A DNA stretch of 58,898 bases from CANJDH01 sp964443245 (GTDB lineage: Bacteria; Pseudomonadota; Gammaproteobacteria; Burkholderiales; JAEUOS01). The stretch is taken from positions 1-58,898 of the forward strand of contig CAYUEG010000010.1 in the NCBI GenBank assembly GCA_964443245.1, given 5' to 3'. How positions within the stretch are numbered: the first letter of the stretch is position 1; each line of letters starts with the position of its first letter. Below the pieces are notes generated by a model. The model searched no databases, was not told where the DNA came from, and worked only from the letters and a program-made list of their open reading frames with translations. The position numbers were made by a program, and so were the translations under genes. This document shows, piece after piece, positions 46,027 to 54,971 of the stretch.

Positions 46027-46712
46027 CCCGACGCCTCTGCATCGAAACCGACGAACACGGCGGCTTCTGCAACGGACTTGCGCTCCGACACCACGGCGTT
46101 GGCGGGAAAGTCATGATCCGGCCAGCCTAGCGCAATGCTTTTCATAATGACCTGATCGTCAGCGATGCCGGCATGCTCCCGCACCACCGGCGATTGCATG
46201 ATGCCCTGACTGTTGATCACGGCACCGAGCCCGCGCGACCAGGCGGCATTGACCAGAGCCGTCGCTACGGCGCCACAATCGAAGGGCGTATCGTCACTGC
46301 CGTCCAGCACCTTGTCGTAGGTCACGATGATGCAGACCGGCGCATCAAATTGACGGAAACCACGCAGAACCCAATCCTGTCGCCCTTCTTGGTCGTCGCG
46401 CGCGATGCCCATGGCGGAGAACAATTGCTTGGCAACGCCAATCTGCCGCTCCCGGTGCTTGCCGACAAACGGCTGGCCGGTGCGGAACTCGCGCGATTGT
46501 GGCACCCCAGCCACCATGCGTTCGGTATTGCCGGCACGGATACGATTGAGCGGTTCGCCGGTGACGACGTAGAAATTCCATGGCTGGGTGTTCATCGACG
46601 ATGGCGAGCGCATTGCCAGTCTCAGGACTTCCTCGATCAGTGCTCTGGGAACCGGATCGGGCGTGTAACCACGAATGCTGCGGCGGCCGAGGACAACCTC
46701 ATCAAACTCCAT
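46023..46712 (-). CDS. Nitroreductase family protein
   Basis: A 229-residue flavin-dependent nitroreductase-fold protein. RRSIRGYTPDPVPRALIEE and SPSSMNTQPWNFYVVTG are the N-terminal FMN-binding motifs, and NAAWSRGLGAVINSQGI and IALGWPDHDFPANAV close the fold. Members reduce nitro groups, quinones or flavins, and some are enoate reductases. It is the last gene of the minus-strand sulfonate-type operon, 22 bases after the CuyA-like gene. The ATG at 46712 was chosen over a longer frame that would run into the preceding gene. Its physiological substrate is unclear; a role in removing a reduced product is only a guess. Confidence 0.85.
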   Translation of the reverse strand: MEFDEVVLGRRSIRGYTPDPVPRALIEEVLRLAMRSPSSMNTQPWNFYVVTGEPLNRIRAGNTERMVAGVPQSREFRTGQPFVGKHRERQIGVAKQLFSAMGIARDDQEGRQDWVLRGFRQFDAPVCIIVTYDKVLDGSDDTPFDCGAVATALVNAAWSRGLGAVINSQGIMQSPVVREHAGIADDQVIMKSIALGWPDHDFPANAVVSERKSVAEAAVFVGFDAEASG

Positions 46713-46734
46713 GTGGTGCTCCGGAGAGAACAGG

Positions 46735-47745
46735 TTAAAGCGGCCGCAAGTCGGCAAAGGCATCCATGTAGCCGTACAGCGCCACCGCGCCACCGGTATG
46801 CAGAAAGACGACGTTCTCGCCCTTCTTGAAATGACCCTTGCGGCACAAGTCAATCAGGCCGGCCATCCCCTTGCCGGAATACACCGGGTCAAGCAGGATA
46901 CCTTCCAGTCGCGCCATCATGGTCACCGCTTCAACCATCCCGGGTGTGGGGACGCCATATCCCCCGCCCACATAGTCGCAGTTGGCTTTGACACTTTCGC
47001 GGCTGACACTGCCTGGAACGCCCAGTAGCTCAACCGTTTTGGCGGCCAGGTTGAAAACACTGGTTTCCTGAGCTTCCTTCGGTGCCCGTACGCCAATCCC
47101 CAGCACGGGGATCTGGGCGCGCGAGCCTTCAAACCCGGCGACCAACCCAGCCTGGGTTCCGGCACTGCCGGTGGCATGGACGACGCAACTCACATTCAAC
47201 CCCTGTTGATTGAATTGGTCGACCAACTCCAGGGCGCAGACTACATAACCCAGTGCGCCCAGCGGATTCGAGCCGCCGCCGGGGATGATGTAAGGCTTTT
47301 GACCCCTGGCGCGCAGATCGTCGGCCAGCCTGGCCATGGCAGCATTCATGTCGGTGCCACCGGGCACCTCCTCTACGCTGGCACCATACAGGTGATCGAG
47401 AAAAACGTTGCCCGACTTCTTGTAGTTTTCCAACTTCGAGCCGGTGCGGTCTTCCAGCAAAAGCGCGCACTTCATCCCCATTTTTGCGGCGATGGCGACC
47501 GTCTGCCGTGCATGATTGGATTGCGTGGCCCCTTGGGTAATGATGGTGTCGGCCCCCTGTTTGAGCGCATCAGCCATCAGAAACTCCAGCTTGCGGGTCT
47601 TGTTGCCTCCGCTGCCCAACCCGGTGCAGTCATCCCGCTTGATGTAGAGGTTCGGCCCACCCAGCGCCTCGGTCATGCGCGGCATGAATTCAAGAGGGGT
47701 AGGGGCGTGGGTGATGCGAATGCGGGGAAAATGGGTGAGCTTCAT
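46735..47745 (-). CDS. CuyA-like PLP lyase (D-cysteine desulfhydrase / L-cysteate sulfo-lyase family)
   Basis: The 336-residue enzyme belongs to the ACC deaminase/D-cysteine desulfhydrase fold. The PLP lysine is Lys49 in GSGGNKTRKLEF. Characteristic segments are THAPTPLEFMPRM, QSNHARQTVAIAAKMG, PGGGSNPLGALGYV, HATGSAGTQAGLVAGF and LLDPVYSGKGMAGLID. These are closer to CuyA, which releases sulfite and ammonia from L-cysteate, than to E. coli DcyD. The placement behind a tauABC-like importer supports a sulfonated amino acid as substrate. D-cysteine or a related beta-substituted D-amino acid remains possible. Confidence 0.85.
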   Translation of the reverse strand: MKLTHFPRIRITHAPTPLEFMPRMTEALGGPNLYIKRDDCTGLGSGGNKTRKLEFLMADALKQGADTIITQGATQSNHARQTVAIAAKMGMKCALLLEDRTGSKLENYKKSGNVFLDHLYGASVEEVPGGTDMNAAMARLADDLRARGQKPYIIPGGGSNPLGALGYVVCALELVDQFNQQGLNVSCVVHATGSAGTQAGLVAGFEGSRAQIPVLGIGVRAPKEAQETSVFNLAAKTVELLGVPGSVSRESVKANCDYVGGGYGVPTPGMVEAVTMMARLEGILLDPVYSGKGMAGLIDLCRKGHFKKGENVVFLHTGGAVALYGYMDAFADLRPL

Positions 47746-47786
47746 GGTGCTTTCTTCAATGGTTGGAAGGGGCGAGGAGCCTCAAA

Positions 47787-49025
47787 TCAGTTGGCGGCAA
47801 CCGCGATATTGCTGGCAGCAGAGACGATTTTTCCGATCAGGACACAATCTTCGTCGGTCAGCGATATCGGGGTGCGCAGATCCAGCAACTGATCCAGCAC
47901 CGCCTTGGAACGGGGAATGTCCGGCCTTTCGGCCAGGTAATGCCAATGCTCGTAATTGCTGGTAAATGCAACGGGGGCTGGTGTGCCAAACCACTTGATG
48001 TACAGCCCGCGCACACTGCACTCCTTCAGAAAGCGCTCGATCTGGTGCGGCTTCAGGTTCAAGCTGAACTGAATCGAACTCGCCACAAACTCTTCCCGCG
48101 GATCCCGCGCCGGAATCGACACCCCTTCAGCCTTGCTCAACTCGCGCTCCAGCGTGGTGTAAACGTGGTTCCAGCGTCGGGCGCGATCCGCGAGTTGGCC
48201 AATTTGCGGCCGCAACAGGCTGGCGGCAAGATTCGACATGCGCATGCTGAAGTTGGGCGTGACATACTTCCAGCGCTCGAACACTTCAGCGGCGGGCTTC
48301 AAAATGTGCTGGTCGTACATCATGTAGCAGCCCGACATCAGGATCGCCTGGGCAGCCACATCCTCGTCGTCCGTCACCAGCAGGCCGCCTTCGCCTGAAT
48401 TGATGTGCTTGTAGGTTTGCGCGCTGTAGCAGCCCACCTTTCCCCAGGTTCCGGTGTGCCTGCCGTCCCACTTGGCGCCCATGGTGTGAGCGCAGTCTTC
48501 AATGATTGCAACGCCGTATCGATCGCAGATCGACTTTACCTGCCCCAGGTTGACAATGTGGCCGCGCATGTGGGAAAGCAGCAAGACCTTGGCGCCACTG
48601 CTTGCCGCCTTCCGCTCCAGGTCGGACAGGTCGGTGATGTAGTCAGCGCTGGTCTCAATCAGAATCGCATCAGCGCCCGCATGAGCGATTGCCCCGGGTA
48701 CCGGCGATAGCGTGAAGGTGCTGGTCAAGACTTTGTCTCCCGCCTTCACGCCCAGCGCCTTGAGGGCGATGAACATGGCAGCGCCGCAGGAGCTGGTGGC
48801 CACGCAGTATTTGCTGCCCACATAGGAGGCGTACTCCTGCTCCAGCAGCGAAGGTTCGGGGTAGCCCGCGCCTTGCTCGCCATAGCGATGCAGGCGGCCC
48901 GAACGCATCAAGGCAACGGCACGCTCAATCGCCTCTTCCGGAATGGGTTCAGGGGTACTCAAATCCTTGCCAAACCACAGGCCGTCAGGCGTAGGCGAGG
49001 CGGGTGATGTCAAAGGTGCAGTCAT
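47787..49025 (-). CDS. DegT/DnrJ/EryC1/StrS-type aminotransferase
   Basis: A 412-residue fold-type I PLP enzyme. It has ATSSCGAAMFIALKALGVKAGDKVLTSTFT, PIIED-type IIEDCAHTMGAK, and the internal-aldimine Lys in SAQTYKHINSGEGG. Most DegT members transaminate nucleotide-activated ketosugars; here no sugar gene is nearby and the gene lies between a tauC-like permease and a CuyA-like lyase. It may supply or remove the amino group of the imported compound. The subgroup appears distinct: the Lys motif is YKHINSGEGG. No signal peptide is seen. Spacing to the neighbours is 35 and 41 bp. Confidence 0.83.
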   Translation of the reverse strand: MTAPLTSPASPTPDGLWFGKDLSTPEPIPEEAIERAVALMRSGRLHRYGEQGAGYPEPSLLEQEYASYVGSKYCVATSSCGAAMFIALKALGVKAGDKVLTSTFTLSPVPGAIAHAGADAILIETSADYITDLSDLERKAASSGAKVLLLSHMRGHIVNLGQVKSICDRYGVAIIEDCAHTMGAKWDGRHTGTWGKVGCYSAQTYKHINSGEGGLLVTDDEDVAAQAILMSGCYMMYDQHILKPAAEVFERWKYVTPNFSMRMSNLAASLLRPQIGQLADRARRWNHVYTTLERELSKAEGVSIPARDPREEFVASSIQFSLNLKPHQIERFLKECSVRGLYIKWFGTPAPVAFTSNYEHWHYLAERPDIPRSKAVLDQLLDLRTPISLTDEDCVLIGKIVSAASNIAVAAN

Positions 49026-49060
49026 GGCGAATCAGGGTTGAGGTCCAGCGGGCATACCGC

Positions 49061-49924
49061 TCAACCGCGCCCCTTCCAGGGCACAACACGTCGTTCAACA
49101 AAACGCACCAGGTGGTCGAAGGCGTAGGCAATCGCTGCGATCACCACGATTCCCATGATGACAATGGGTGTCTGCAAAAAGCGGGAGGCCGACAGGACCA
49201 TATAGCCCAGCCCCGACGTGGCAGCCACCATTTCGGCAGCCACCAGCGTGGTCCAGCCAAAACCGATCCCGACACGCATGGCGGTAAAGATCTCCGGCAT
49301 GGCTGACGGCAACACCACCAGGCGAATCACCTGCCAGCGAGTGGCGCCGAACGAATACGCGGCGTGAATCTGCTCGATGGCTGCCGACTTCACGCCCGCC
49401 CGCGCTCCCAACACCATCGGCGCGAGCACCGATGAGAAGATCAGCAAAACCTTGGACAATTCGTCGATACCAAACCAGATGATCATCAACGGCAGATACG
49501 CAAGCGGCGGGATAGGACGGTAAAACTCGATCGGGGGATCGAAGATGCCGCGCGCGACCGGACTCATGCCCATGGCTATGCCGAGTGGAATGCCAATAAC
49601 GCAGGCCAGCACGAAGGCTCCAAAAACTCTCAGTGTGCTGATCCAGATATGCTCCCAAAAGCCGACGCCTGTGAAGCCTTCTTTCATGACGTCTAAAAGG
49701 GCGTTCACCACGCCCATGGGCGAAGGCAGGAAAAGCGGTTTGATATAGCCCGCAGACGTGACAAACGCCCAGAAAGCGATCAACAGCACGATCACGACCG
49801 CGCTGATCCTGAAACTTTCGCCCTGGCCAGGTACGCCATAGATTTCGCCCGGCTTGGCAGGTTTGGCTTTCATGAAACCACCCAGCATGCCGCTGTTCCC
49901 TGTTGAACGGGTGTCACTCATCAT
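49061..49924 (-). CDS. ABC importer permease, TauC/SsuC type
   Basis: The 287-residue permease has six or so hydrophobic helices and the EAA-loop AAYSFGATRWQVIRLVVLPSAMPE for ATPase docking. FLPSPMGVVNALLDV and YRPIPPLAYLPLMIIWFGI are typical of TauC. Its start overlaps the end of the ATPase gene by 11 bases, so translation is coupled. Adjacent ATG codons at 49924 and 49921 both fit. It is the channel of the taurine/sulfonate-type importer. Confidence 0.9.
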   Translation of the reverse strand: MMSDTRSTGNSGMLGGFMKAKPAKPGEIYGVPGQGESFRISAVVIVLLIAFWAFVTSAGYIKPLFLPSPMGVVNALLDVMKEGFTGVGFWEHIWISTLRVFGAFVLACVIGIPLGIAMGMSPVARGIFDPPIEFYRPIPPLAYLPLMIIWFGIDELSKVLLIFSSVLAPMVLGARAGVKSAAIEQIHAAYSFGATRWQVIRLVVLPSAMPEIFTAMRVGIGFGWTTLVAAEMVAATSGLGYMVLSASRFLQTPIVIMGIVVIAAIAYAFDHLVRFVERRVVPWKGRG

Positions 49925-50708
49925 GCGCTCCTGCTTCGTCAGTAAAGATGATCTTCAGAATCTTTTCCCTGAGGGCAATGAACTCCGCCGAAGCCTTGAT
50001 CTCGCGGGCATTGCCGCTCTCGAAGTACTGCCGGCTGAAAGGCAGGTCGAACACATGCGAAATCCGCCCCGGGCGCGGCGACATCACGATCAATTTGGTT
50101 CCCATGAACAACGCCTCTTCAACGCTGTGGGTGATGAAGAACACCATCTTGCCGGTGTCGCGCCACACTTTCAGGATCAGCTCCTGCGCCCGCTCCCGCG
50201 TCAGCGCGTCCAGTGCGCCCAGTGGCTCATCCATCAGCAGAATGGCAGGATCACTGGTCAAGGCGCGGGCAATCCCAACGCGTTGTTGCATGCCACCCGA
50301 CAGTTCATAAGTGGCAGACTGCTCAAATTGCTCAAGCCCCAGCAATTTGATGAATTCACGGGCGATCTTTTCGCGCCTCGCTTTGTCGTGGCCCTGAATC
50401 TTGAGTCCGAACGCGACGTTGTCCAATACATTCATCCAGGGCAGCAGCGCATGCTTCTGAAAGACCACCGAGCGATCCGCTCCGGGCCCGATGACGGCCT
50501 TTTGATTGAGAGAGATTTCGCCCTCGCTGGGCGCCATGAATCCGGCAATCAGGTTGAGCAGCGTGGACTTGCCGCACCCCGATGCACCCAAGGCCACGAC
50601 AAAGTCCTTTTCATGAATCTCAAGGTTGATGTTCTGGAGCGCATGAACAGGCGGTTTACCCTTGACCGGATAGAAAACCGACACATTTCTAATAGCAAGA
50701 GCAGTCAT
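49914..50708 (-). CDS. ABC importer ATP-binding protein, TauB/SsuB type
   Basis: A 264-residue ATPase with Walker A GASGCGKST, Q-loop VFQKHALLPWMN, signature LSGGMQQRVGIARAL, Walker B ILLMDEPLGALD and the His switch in THSVEEA. VFQKHALLPW is the TauB-like form. The ATG at 50708 follows the tauA-like gene after 74 bp; the frame is open to 50729 but the shorter start is usual. It overlaps the permease gene by 11 bases. Confidence 0.92.
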   Translation of the reverse strand: MTALAIRNVSVFYPVKGKPPVHALQNINLEIHEKDFVVALGASGCGKSTLLNLIAGFMAPSEGEISLNQKAVIGPGADRSVVFQKHALLPWMNVLDNVAFGLKIQGHDKARREKIAREFIKLLGLEQFEQSATYELSGGMQQRVGIARALTSDPAILLMDEPLGALDALTRERAQELILKVWRDTGKMVFFITHSVEEALFMGTKLIVMSPRPGRISHVFDLPFSRQYFESGNAREIKASAEFIALREKILKIIFTDEAGAHDE

Positions 50709-50782
50709 CGATAGCCTCAGATTGAGCAACTGAAGCGCTGACCTGGCTCGCGCAGGTCAGCCTCCAGGTTGTTTGGACAGGC

Positions 50783-51784
50783 TTATTTGCCCGCAGCAGC
50801 TTTGGCAAACTCAGAGTTGACAAACTGACTGTAGTCGTCCGCAGTCCTGTTGATTCGACCGGCACTCTTGAGGAATTCAGCGGTGCCCTTGATGGTTCTT
50901 GCTGCGCCGCCGCCCATCCAGTTGGCGGACATGGTCAGATCGCCGTCCGGATAGATCGTGCCATCCAGCATGGGCACGACTGCGGCCGGGGACACACCGA
51001 CACTTGCGGCCACCGCTTTGACTTTCGGTGAATCCGCATTCCATGCGGCCTTGTTCTTGTGGTAATCCGCATTGATCTCAAATATGGCCCTGAGGAACTT
51101 GATCAGGCCGTCGCGGTTTTCAGAGGCGAACTTGGTATTCGCAACCCATGCGTTAAAGGTATGAAAGCCCGCTGCCCTCGCCACTTCGCCCGCGGTGTAC
51201 ATCACCTTGCCGTTTTCACGCAGTTTGGTTTGAACGGGTACCCAGACAAAAGCGGCATCGATGGCGTTTTGCGCCCAGGCGGCGGCGATTTCATTTGGCG
51301 ACATGCCCAACAAAGTGATGTCCTTTTCGGTCATGCCGTTCATCTTCAGCACGCCCATCAACGAGTAGTGGGCAGTGGAGCCGATCGGCGTCGCAATGCG
51401 CTTGCCTCTGAGGTCGGCAGGTTTTTCGATGCCAGAGCCATTTCGTGTGACCAATGCCTCGGAGCTGTCAATGACCTTGCCGGCAGCGATCATCTGATAG
51501 GGCAATCCGGTACTCAAGCCGGCTGACAGAGGAGAAGAGCCGATTTCAGAAATCTGAATCCCGCCAGAGGCCATGGCAGCGTTCACTTCCGCGCCGGACG
51601 CGAACTGCCGCAACTCGATTTTCCAGCCGGTGGCTTTCTCAAGGGATCCGTCAGCAATGAGCGCCTTGTAAGGAACAGGATCACCAAAATGCCCGATCAC
51701 CACTTTGGGTTGAGCCGCAACCTGGGAAACCGGGATTAGTGCGACGGCCGCGCCTGCGATAAGTGCCTTAAGCAAATGTTTCAT
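50783..51784 (-). CDS. Taurine/sulfonate-type ABC substrate-binding protein (TauA-like)
   Basis: The 333-residue periplasmic protein has a signal peptide (AVALIPVSQVAAQ). TauA features follow: VVIGHFGDPVPYKAL, RQFASGAEVNAAMASGGIQISEIGSSPL, LRGKRIATPIGSTAHYSLMGVLK, and WAQNAIDAAFVWVP. GGAGA nine bases upstream supports the ATG at 51784; the frame stays open far upstream but is not coding there. It is the first gene of the operon tauA-tauB-tauC-degT-cuyA-nitroreductase and is divergent from the MocR regulator. Binding of taurine itself is not certain; the downstream CuyA-like lyase suggests an amino-sulfonate such as cysteate. Confidence 0.88.
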   Translation of the reverse strand: MKHLLKALIAGAAVALIPVSQVAAQPKVVIGHFGDPVPYKALIADGSLEKATGWKIELRQFASGAEVNAAMASGGIQISEIGSSPLSAGLSTGLPYQMIAAGKVIDSSEALVTRNGSGIEKPADLRGKRIATPIGSTAHYSLMGVLKMNGMTEKDITLLGMSPNEIAAAWAQNAIDAAFVWVPVQTKLRENGKVMYTAGEVARAAGFHTFNAWVANTKFASENRDGLIKFLRAIFEINADYHKNKAAWNADSPKVKAVAASVGVSPAAVVPMLDGTIYPDGDLTMSANWMGGGAARTIKGTAEFLKSAGRINRTADDYSQFVNSEFAKAAAGK

Positions 51785-52096
51785 GACGTTCGTTCTCCAT
51801 TGGGGAAAAGGTTGCAAATGCTTTCGCGAGTTCAATCGGGCCCACTTGCGTACTCGCATGTGAACTGACTCAATCATAGATAAATCTCTTTTCTGAAAAT
51901 AGTGCCAGATTGTTATTTGTTTGGTGCCAAAATAGAGTGGCCTCAGGCTGGTACCACGCCTGCGCCTGACGCACCAGGTTGATGCCTGGGAACCGGCGAG
52001 CAACCCCATTTGGTGCAGGGGACATCGGCAGGGGGAGGGGTACCAGGGGGGCTGGCCGGCATGCCGCCAATTGTTCGTCTCGACAGGATGGAAGCC
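51785..52096. promoter_or_regulatory. Divergent promoter region with GTGCCA direct repeats
   Basis: The roughly 310-base gap between the tauA-like gene and the MocR regulator contains GTGCCA at 51902-51907 and again at 51924-51929, in the same direction and 22 bases apart, about two helical turns. The second lies inside TTGGTGCCAA, a near palindrome. Direct repeats of this spacing are the usual target of MocR/TauR regulators. The gap is AT-rich around 51880-51935, which suits a promoter. Confidence 0.6.
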
Positions 52097-53626
52097 ATGA
52101 GGCAAAAGCAGGAAATCACGGATATCTGGGTCAAGCTGTTTCCCCGGTTCGCCGCCAGCAGCGCGACGCTGCAGGGTCGCGTGCGGGAGATGATGGTGCA
52201 TTCCATCCTCATGGGTCAGGTACCCGCGGGCGCCAAGGTACCGCCCAGTCGTGCGTTGGCAGTCGCCCTCGGGCTTTCACGCAACACCGTGTCGCTGGCC
52301 TTGCAAGTGCTGGTGGACAAGGGCTTCCTGGTCTCATCCCCACGCAGCGGGTTGATGGTCAACGGCGACATTCTCCTGGGTCGGGCCAACCAGGCCACCC
52401 CGCAGGCGGTCGTCAAATCCGGCTTGCAGTGGGAGGCGCGATTGGTTTCGCCTGTGGGGCGCCAGCGCAACATTGTGAAGCCAGCCAACTGGCAAGATTA
52501 CGCCTATCCTTTCATTTACGGCCAGTTTGACGCCAGTCTGGTTCCCCTCAAGGACTGGCGCGCTTGCTCGCACCAGGCGCTCGCTGTGCCGGCGGTCAGA
52601 AAATGGGCCCAGGACCACATTGACCGTGATCTCGATGCCCTGATTGACCAGATTCAGCAGCGCCTGCTGCCGGCGCGCGGGATCATGGCTGAGCGCGATG
52701 AGATTCTGGTAACGGCGGGTGCCCAGATGGCCGTGTTCCTGCTCGCCAACGTGCTGATGGATCGCAAGACCGTTGTCGGCATCGAGGACCCGGGTTATCC
52801 GGATGCGCGCAATAACTTTCTGTTGCGCAGCGACCACGTCAAGGCACTGCCGGTAGATGCAGACGGCCTGATCCCATCGCGCGCCCTGGGCCAGTGTGCC
52901 TATGTTTACGTGACGCCCAGCCACCAGTGCCCGACCACCGTCACGATGTCGCTTCAACGGCGTCAGGAAATCCTGGAACTGGCCAAGAAACGGGATGTGG
53001 TGTTGCTGGAGGACGATCACGAAAGTGAGCTCAATTTTTCAGGACGGCCGCTGCCCGCGCTCAAGAGCCTGGACACCGATGGCCGCGTTCTGTATGTTGG
53101 CAGCTTGTCCAAAACCCTGGCGCATGGCCTGCGGATTGGCTACATCGTGGCACCCGCTGCGCTCATCCGCGAAGTGCGGGCATTGCGGCGTCTGATCATG
53201 CGCCATGTGCCGGCCAACAACCTGCATACCGCCAGCCTGTTTATTGCCCAGGGCCACCATGATGCGTTCATTCGCAAGCTGAACGTCACGTATCGTGAGC
53301 GGCGCGAAATGCTCAACAGTGCTTTGGCAAAGCATCTACCGCTGTTTCATGTCATGCCCTCGCAGGGTGGCTCGGGTGCGTGGATCAAGGGGCCGGACGG
53401 GTTGAACAGCCGGTTGCTGGCAGAGCGCTGTGCTGCCCGAGGTGTGTTGATTGAGCCCGGCGAGATCTTTTTCAGCAAACCCTCCATGCGGAATCAATCG
53501 CATTTTCGCTTGGGCTATTCTGCCATTCATGGTGGGCTGATCGAAGCCGGCGTACAGGAGATCCGGCAGGCGTATCAGGAAACGTTGCATCGCCCTGGGG
53601 CGCGTCGGCATCTGCGCCAACCATGA
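52097..53626 (+). CDS. MocR-type regulator (GntR HTH plus aminotransferase domain)
   Basis: This 509-residue regulator joins a GntR winged helix (about residues 20-90; VPPSRALAVALGLSRNTVSLALQ) to a fold-type I aminotransferase-like domain. That domain has VTAGAQMAVFLLANVLMD, EDPGYPDA, YVTPSHQCP, LLEDDHESELNF and the PLP lysine in YVGSLSKTLAHGLRIGYI. MocR proteins such as TauR, GabR and PdxR sense PLP together with an amine ligand. Position opposite the tauABC-like operon makes a TauR-like role likely. Three ATGs compete; the one at 52097 has GGATGGAAG upstream and was preferred. The frame is open to 52010. Confidence 0.9.
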   Translation: MRQKQEITDIWVKLFPRFAASSATLQGRVREMMVHSILMGQVPAGAKVPPSRALAVALGLSRNTVSLALQVLVDKGFLVSSPRSGLMVNGDILLGRANQATPQAVVKSGLQWEARLVSPVGRQRNIVKPANWQDYAYPFIYGQFDASLVPLKDWRACSHQALAVPAVRKWAQDHIDRDLDALIDQIQQRLLPARGIMAERDEILVTAGAQMAVFLLANVLMDRKTVVGIEDPGYPDARNNFLLRSDHVKALPVDADGLIPSRALGQCAYVYVTPSHQCPTTVTMSLQRRQEILELAKKRDVVLLEDDHESELNFSGRPLPALKSLDTDGRVLYVGSLSKTLAHGLRIGYIVAPAALIREVRALRRLIMRHVPANNLHTASLFIAQGHHDAFIRKLNVTYRERREMLNSALAKHLPLFHVMPSQGGSGAWIKGPDGLNSRLLAERCAARGVLIEPGEIFFSKPSMRNQSHFRLGYSAIHGGLIEAGVQEIRQAYQETLHRPGARRHLRQP

Positions 53627-53814
53627 TTCGATCCAACCCTGGATGCAGCCCTTTCCGTGCCTTCGGCATTGCGTGAGGCATGCAAGCATGCTGTAAAGTG
53701 TCAAGCTTTTGCTCCACGTCGGGATCAATCGGTGGAGTCATAGAGTTGGCGGTGAAAGCTTTGTGCCTTTGCCAAGTGACCTCGATTGTCTGTCGTTGAT
53801 CTGCAAGGAAACCC

Positions 53815-54564
53815 ATGACGTTTGTGACCGGTCGGTGGATGCTGGCAGCCAGTGCGTTGGGGCTGGGGATAGGCATGGGTGCCAGCGCCTTCGCGTCCGA
53901 ATTCAATGCGCCGGCTGACGCGGGGCCTGGGGCGGGCGCTGCGGTAGCAGGGGGAGGCAAGGTCGCCTTTTGGTCCCGTAACAATGCCAGGGTCCCGTTG
54001 TCCGGCGTGGTTGTGGCTGAGCCGCAGTGGGCAGCCCAGGTAAACCCCGACGATAGCCGTCTCGCCTTCACCCCCGAGGAGCAACAGGAACTGGTGCAAC
54101 ACTTGCGCGACGTCCTTGAACGGCAGGTTGCGCTGCCTGTGGTGCAGTTGCAGAGGCAGTCGCCGCCAGAGGCGATGATCGATGCTTCATTGATTGCTGT
54201 GGGTGCTGCACCGGCGGTGCTTGGCCTGCACGCGCGGATTACACATGCCGCGATGCCCAACATATTCCGGAACATGTTGGTGATGGCCTTGCCCATCCCG
54301 ATTCCCGGTGTGCGCGGCCTGTTGCGAAGCCGGGGTGGCGTCGGCATCGACATGGTTCTATTGCGCTCGGCAGATGCAGAGCTGCTGGCAAGCTTTCAGT
54401 GCGATCACCAAATGGGGATGATCAGCTTCTTCGACTCCTATCGCCGCCTGGCCCAGGCGAAAACGGCCATGGAGCGTTGTGTAGACAAGTTTGCAGGGTC
54501 TGTCGCGGAAGGCCGTCTGGTTGACGGCCCGCCTGTTGTCTCTGTTGCCGAACCGGCCATGTGA
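53815..54564 (+). CDS. Exported protein of unknown function
   Basis: A 249-residue protein with an N-terminal signal-like segment (MLAASALGLGIGMGASAFA) and no lipobox Cys. The middle part has FTPEEQQELVQHLRDVLER, resembling an assembly or lipoprotein helper (DUF3313-like) helix, then VGAAPAVLGLHARITHA. A hydrophobic stretch NMLVMALPIPIPG may enter the membrane or pack as a core. Two cysteines in the C-terminal half could form a disulfide. I do not recognise a family with confidence. It stands alone between the MocR gene and tRNA-Asn, with 188 bases upstream that contain no clear promoter. Confidence 0.6.
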   Translation: MTFVTGRWMLAASALGLGIGMGASAFASEFNAPADAGPGAGAAVAGGGKVAFWSRNNARVPLSGVVVAEPQWAAQVNPDDSRLAFTPEEQQELVQHLRDVLERQVALPVVQLQRQSPPEAMIDASLIAVGAAPAVLGLHARITHAAMPNIFRNMLVMALPIPIPGVRGLLRSRGGVGIDMVLLRSADAELLASFQCDHQMGMISFFDSYRRLAQAKTAMERCVDKFAGSVAEGRLVDGPPVVSVAEPAM

Positions 54565-54629
54565 ACCTGTTGAGCGCCGGGGTGAGGTGACCGGCGAGCG
54601 CAATGGCGCAGAGCGGCCGCCCGGAATGC

Positions 54630-54657
54630 AAAAAGCCCAACCGTGATGGCTGGGCTT
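54630..54657 (-). terminator. Rho-independent terminator for tRNA-Asn
   Basis: On the minus strand the stem AGCCCAGCC / GGTTGGGCT (loop ATCAC) is followed by TTTT, 30 bases beyond the 3' end of tRNA-Asn. On the plus strand the T-run is too short to matter. Confidence 0.75.
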
Positions 54658-54685
54658 AAGTGCAAGAATCACAACAACAATTCGG

Positions 54686-54761
54686 TGGCTCCCCGACCTG
54701 GGCTCGAACCAGGGACCTGCGGATTAACAGTCCGTCGCTCTACCGACTGAGCTATCGAGGA
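54686..54761 (-). tRNA. tRNA-Asn (anticodon GTT)
   Basis: The 76-base minus-strand tRNA has acceptor stem TCCTCGA / TCGGGGA, discriminator G and encoded CCA. The D arm reads TAGCTCAGTCGGTAGAGC, the anticodon loop CTGTTAA sits on stem CGGA/TCCG, and the T loop reads GGTTCGAGCCC. The anticodon is GTT, asparagine. Confidence 0.96.
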
Positions 54762-54971
54762 ATGCAGCCCGCAATTATAAAGTTTTTTCACACTTTGAGC
54801 AAACCCGACCAGCTTGTGCCCTTCCAAGGTCTTTGAGGTGCCCGGTTTGTTGCAGGATAAGGAGCGGGGGATTGCACCTTATACTTTCGCGCACGGCTGC
54901 GGGGCAGTGGGGTGGTACGGCGTTGTGAAGGCCCGCGCGGCGGCAAACGTAGTCCGAATCAAGGAGGCATG

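Noticed and set aside
53678..53691. Palindrome GCATGC-AA-GCATGC after the MocR gene
   Set aside because: It is short, without a T-run or neighbouring promoter; chance in GC-rich DNA is likely.
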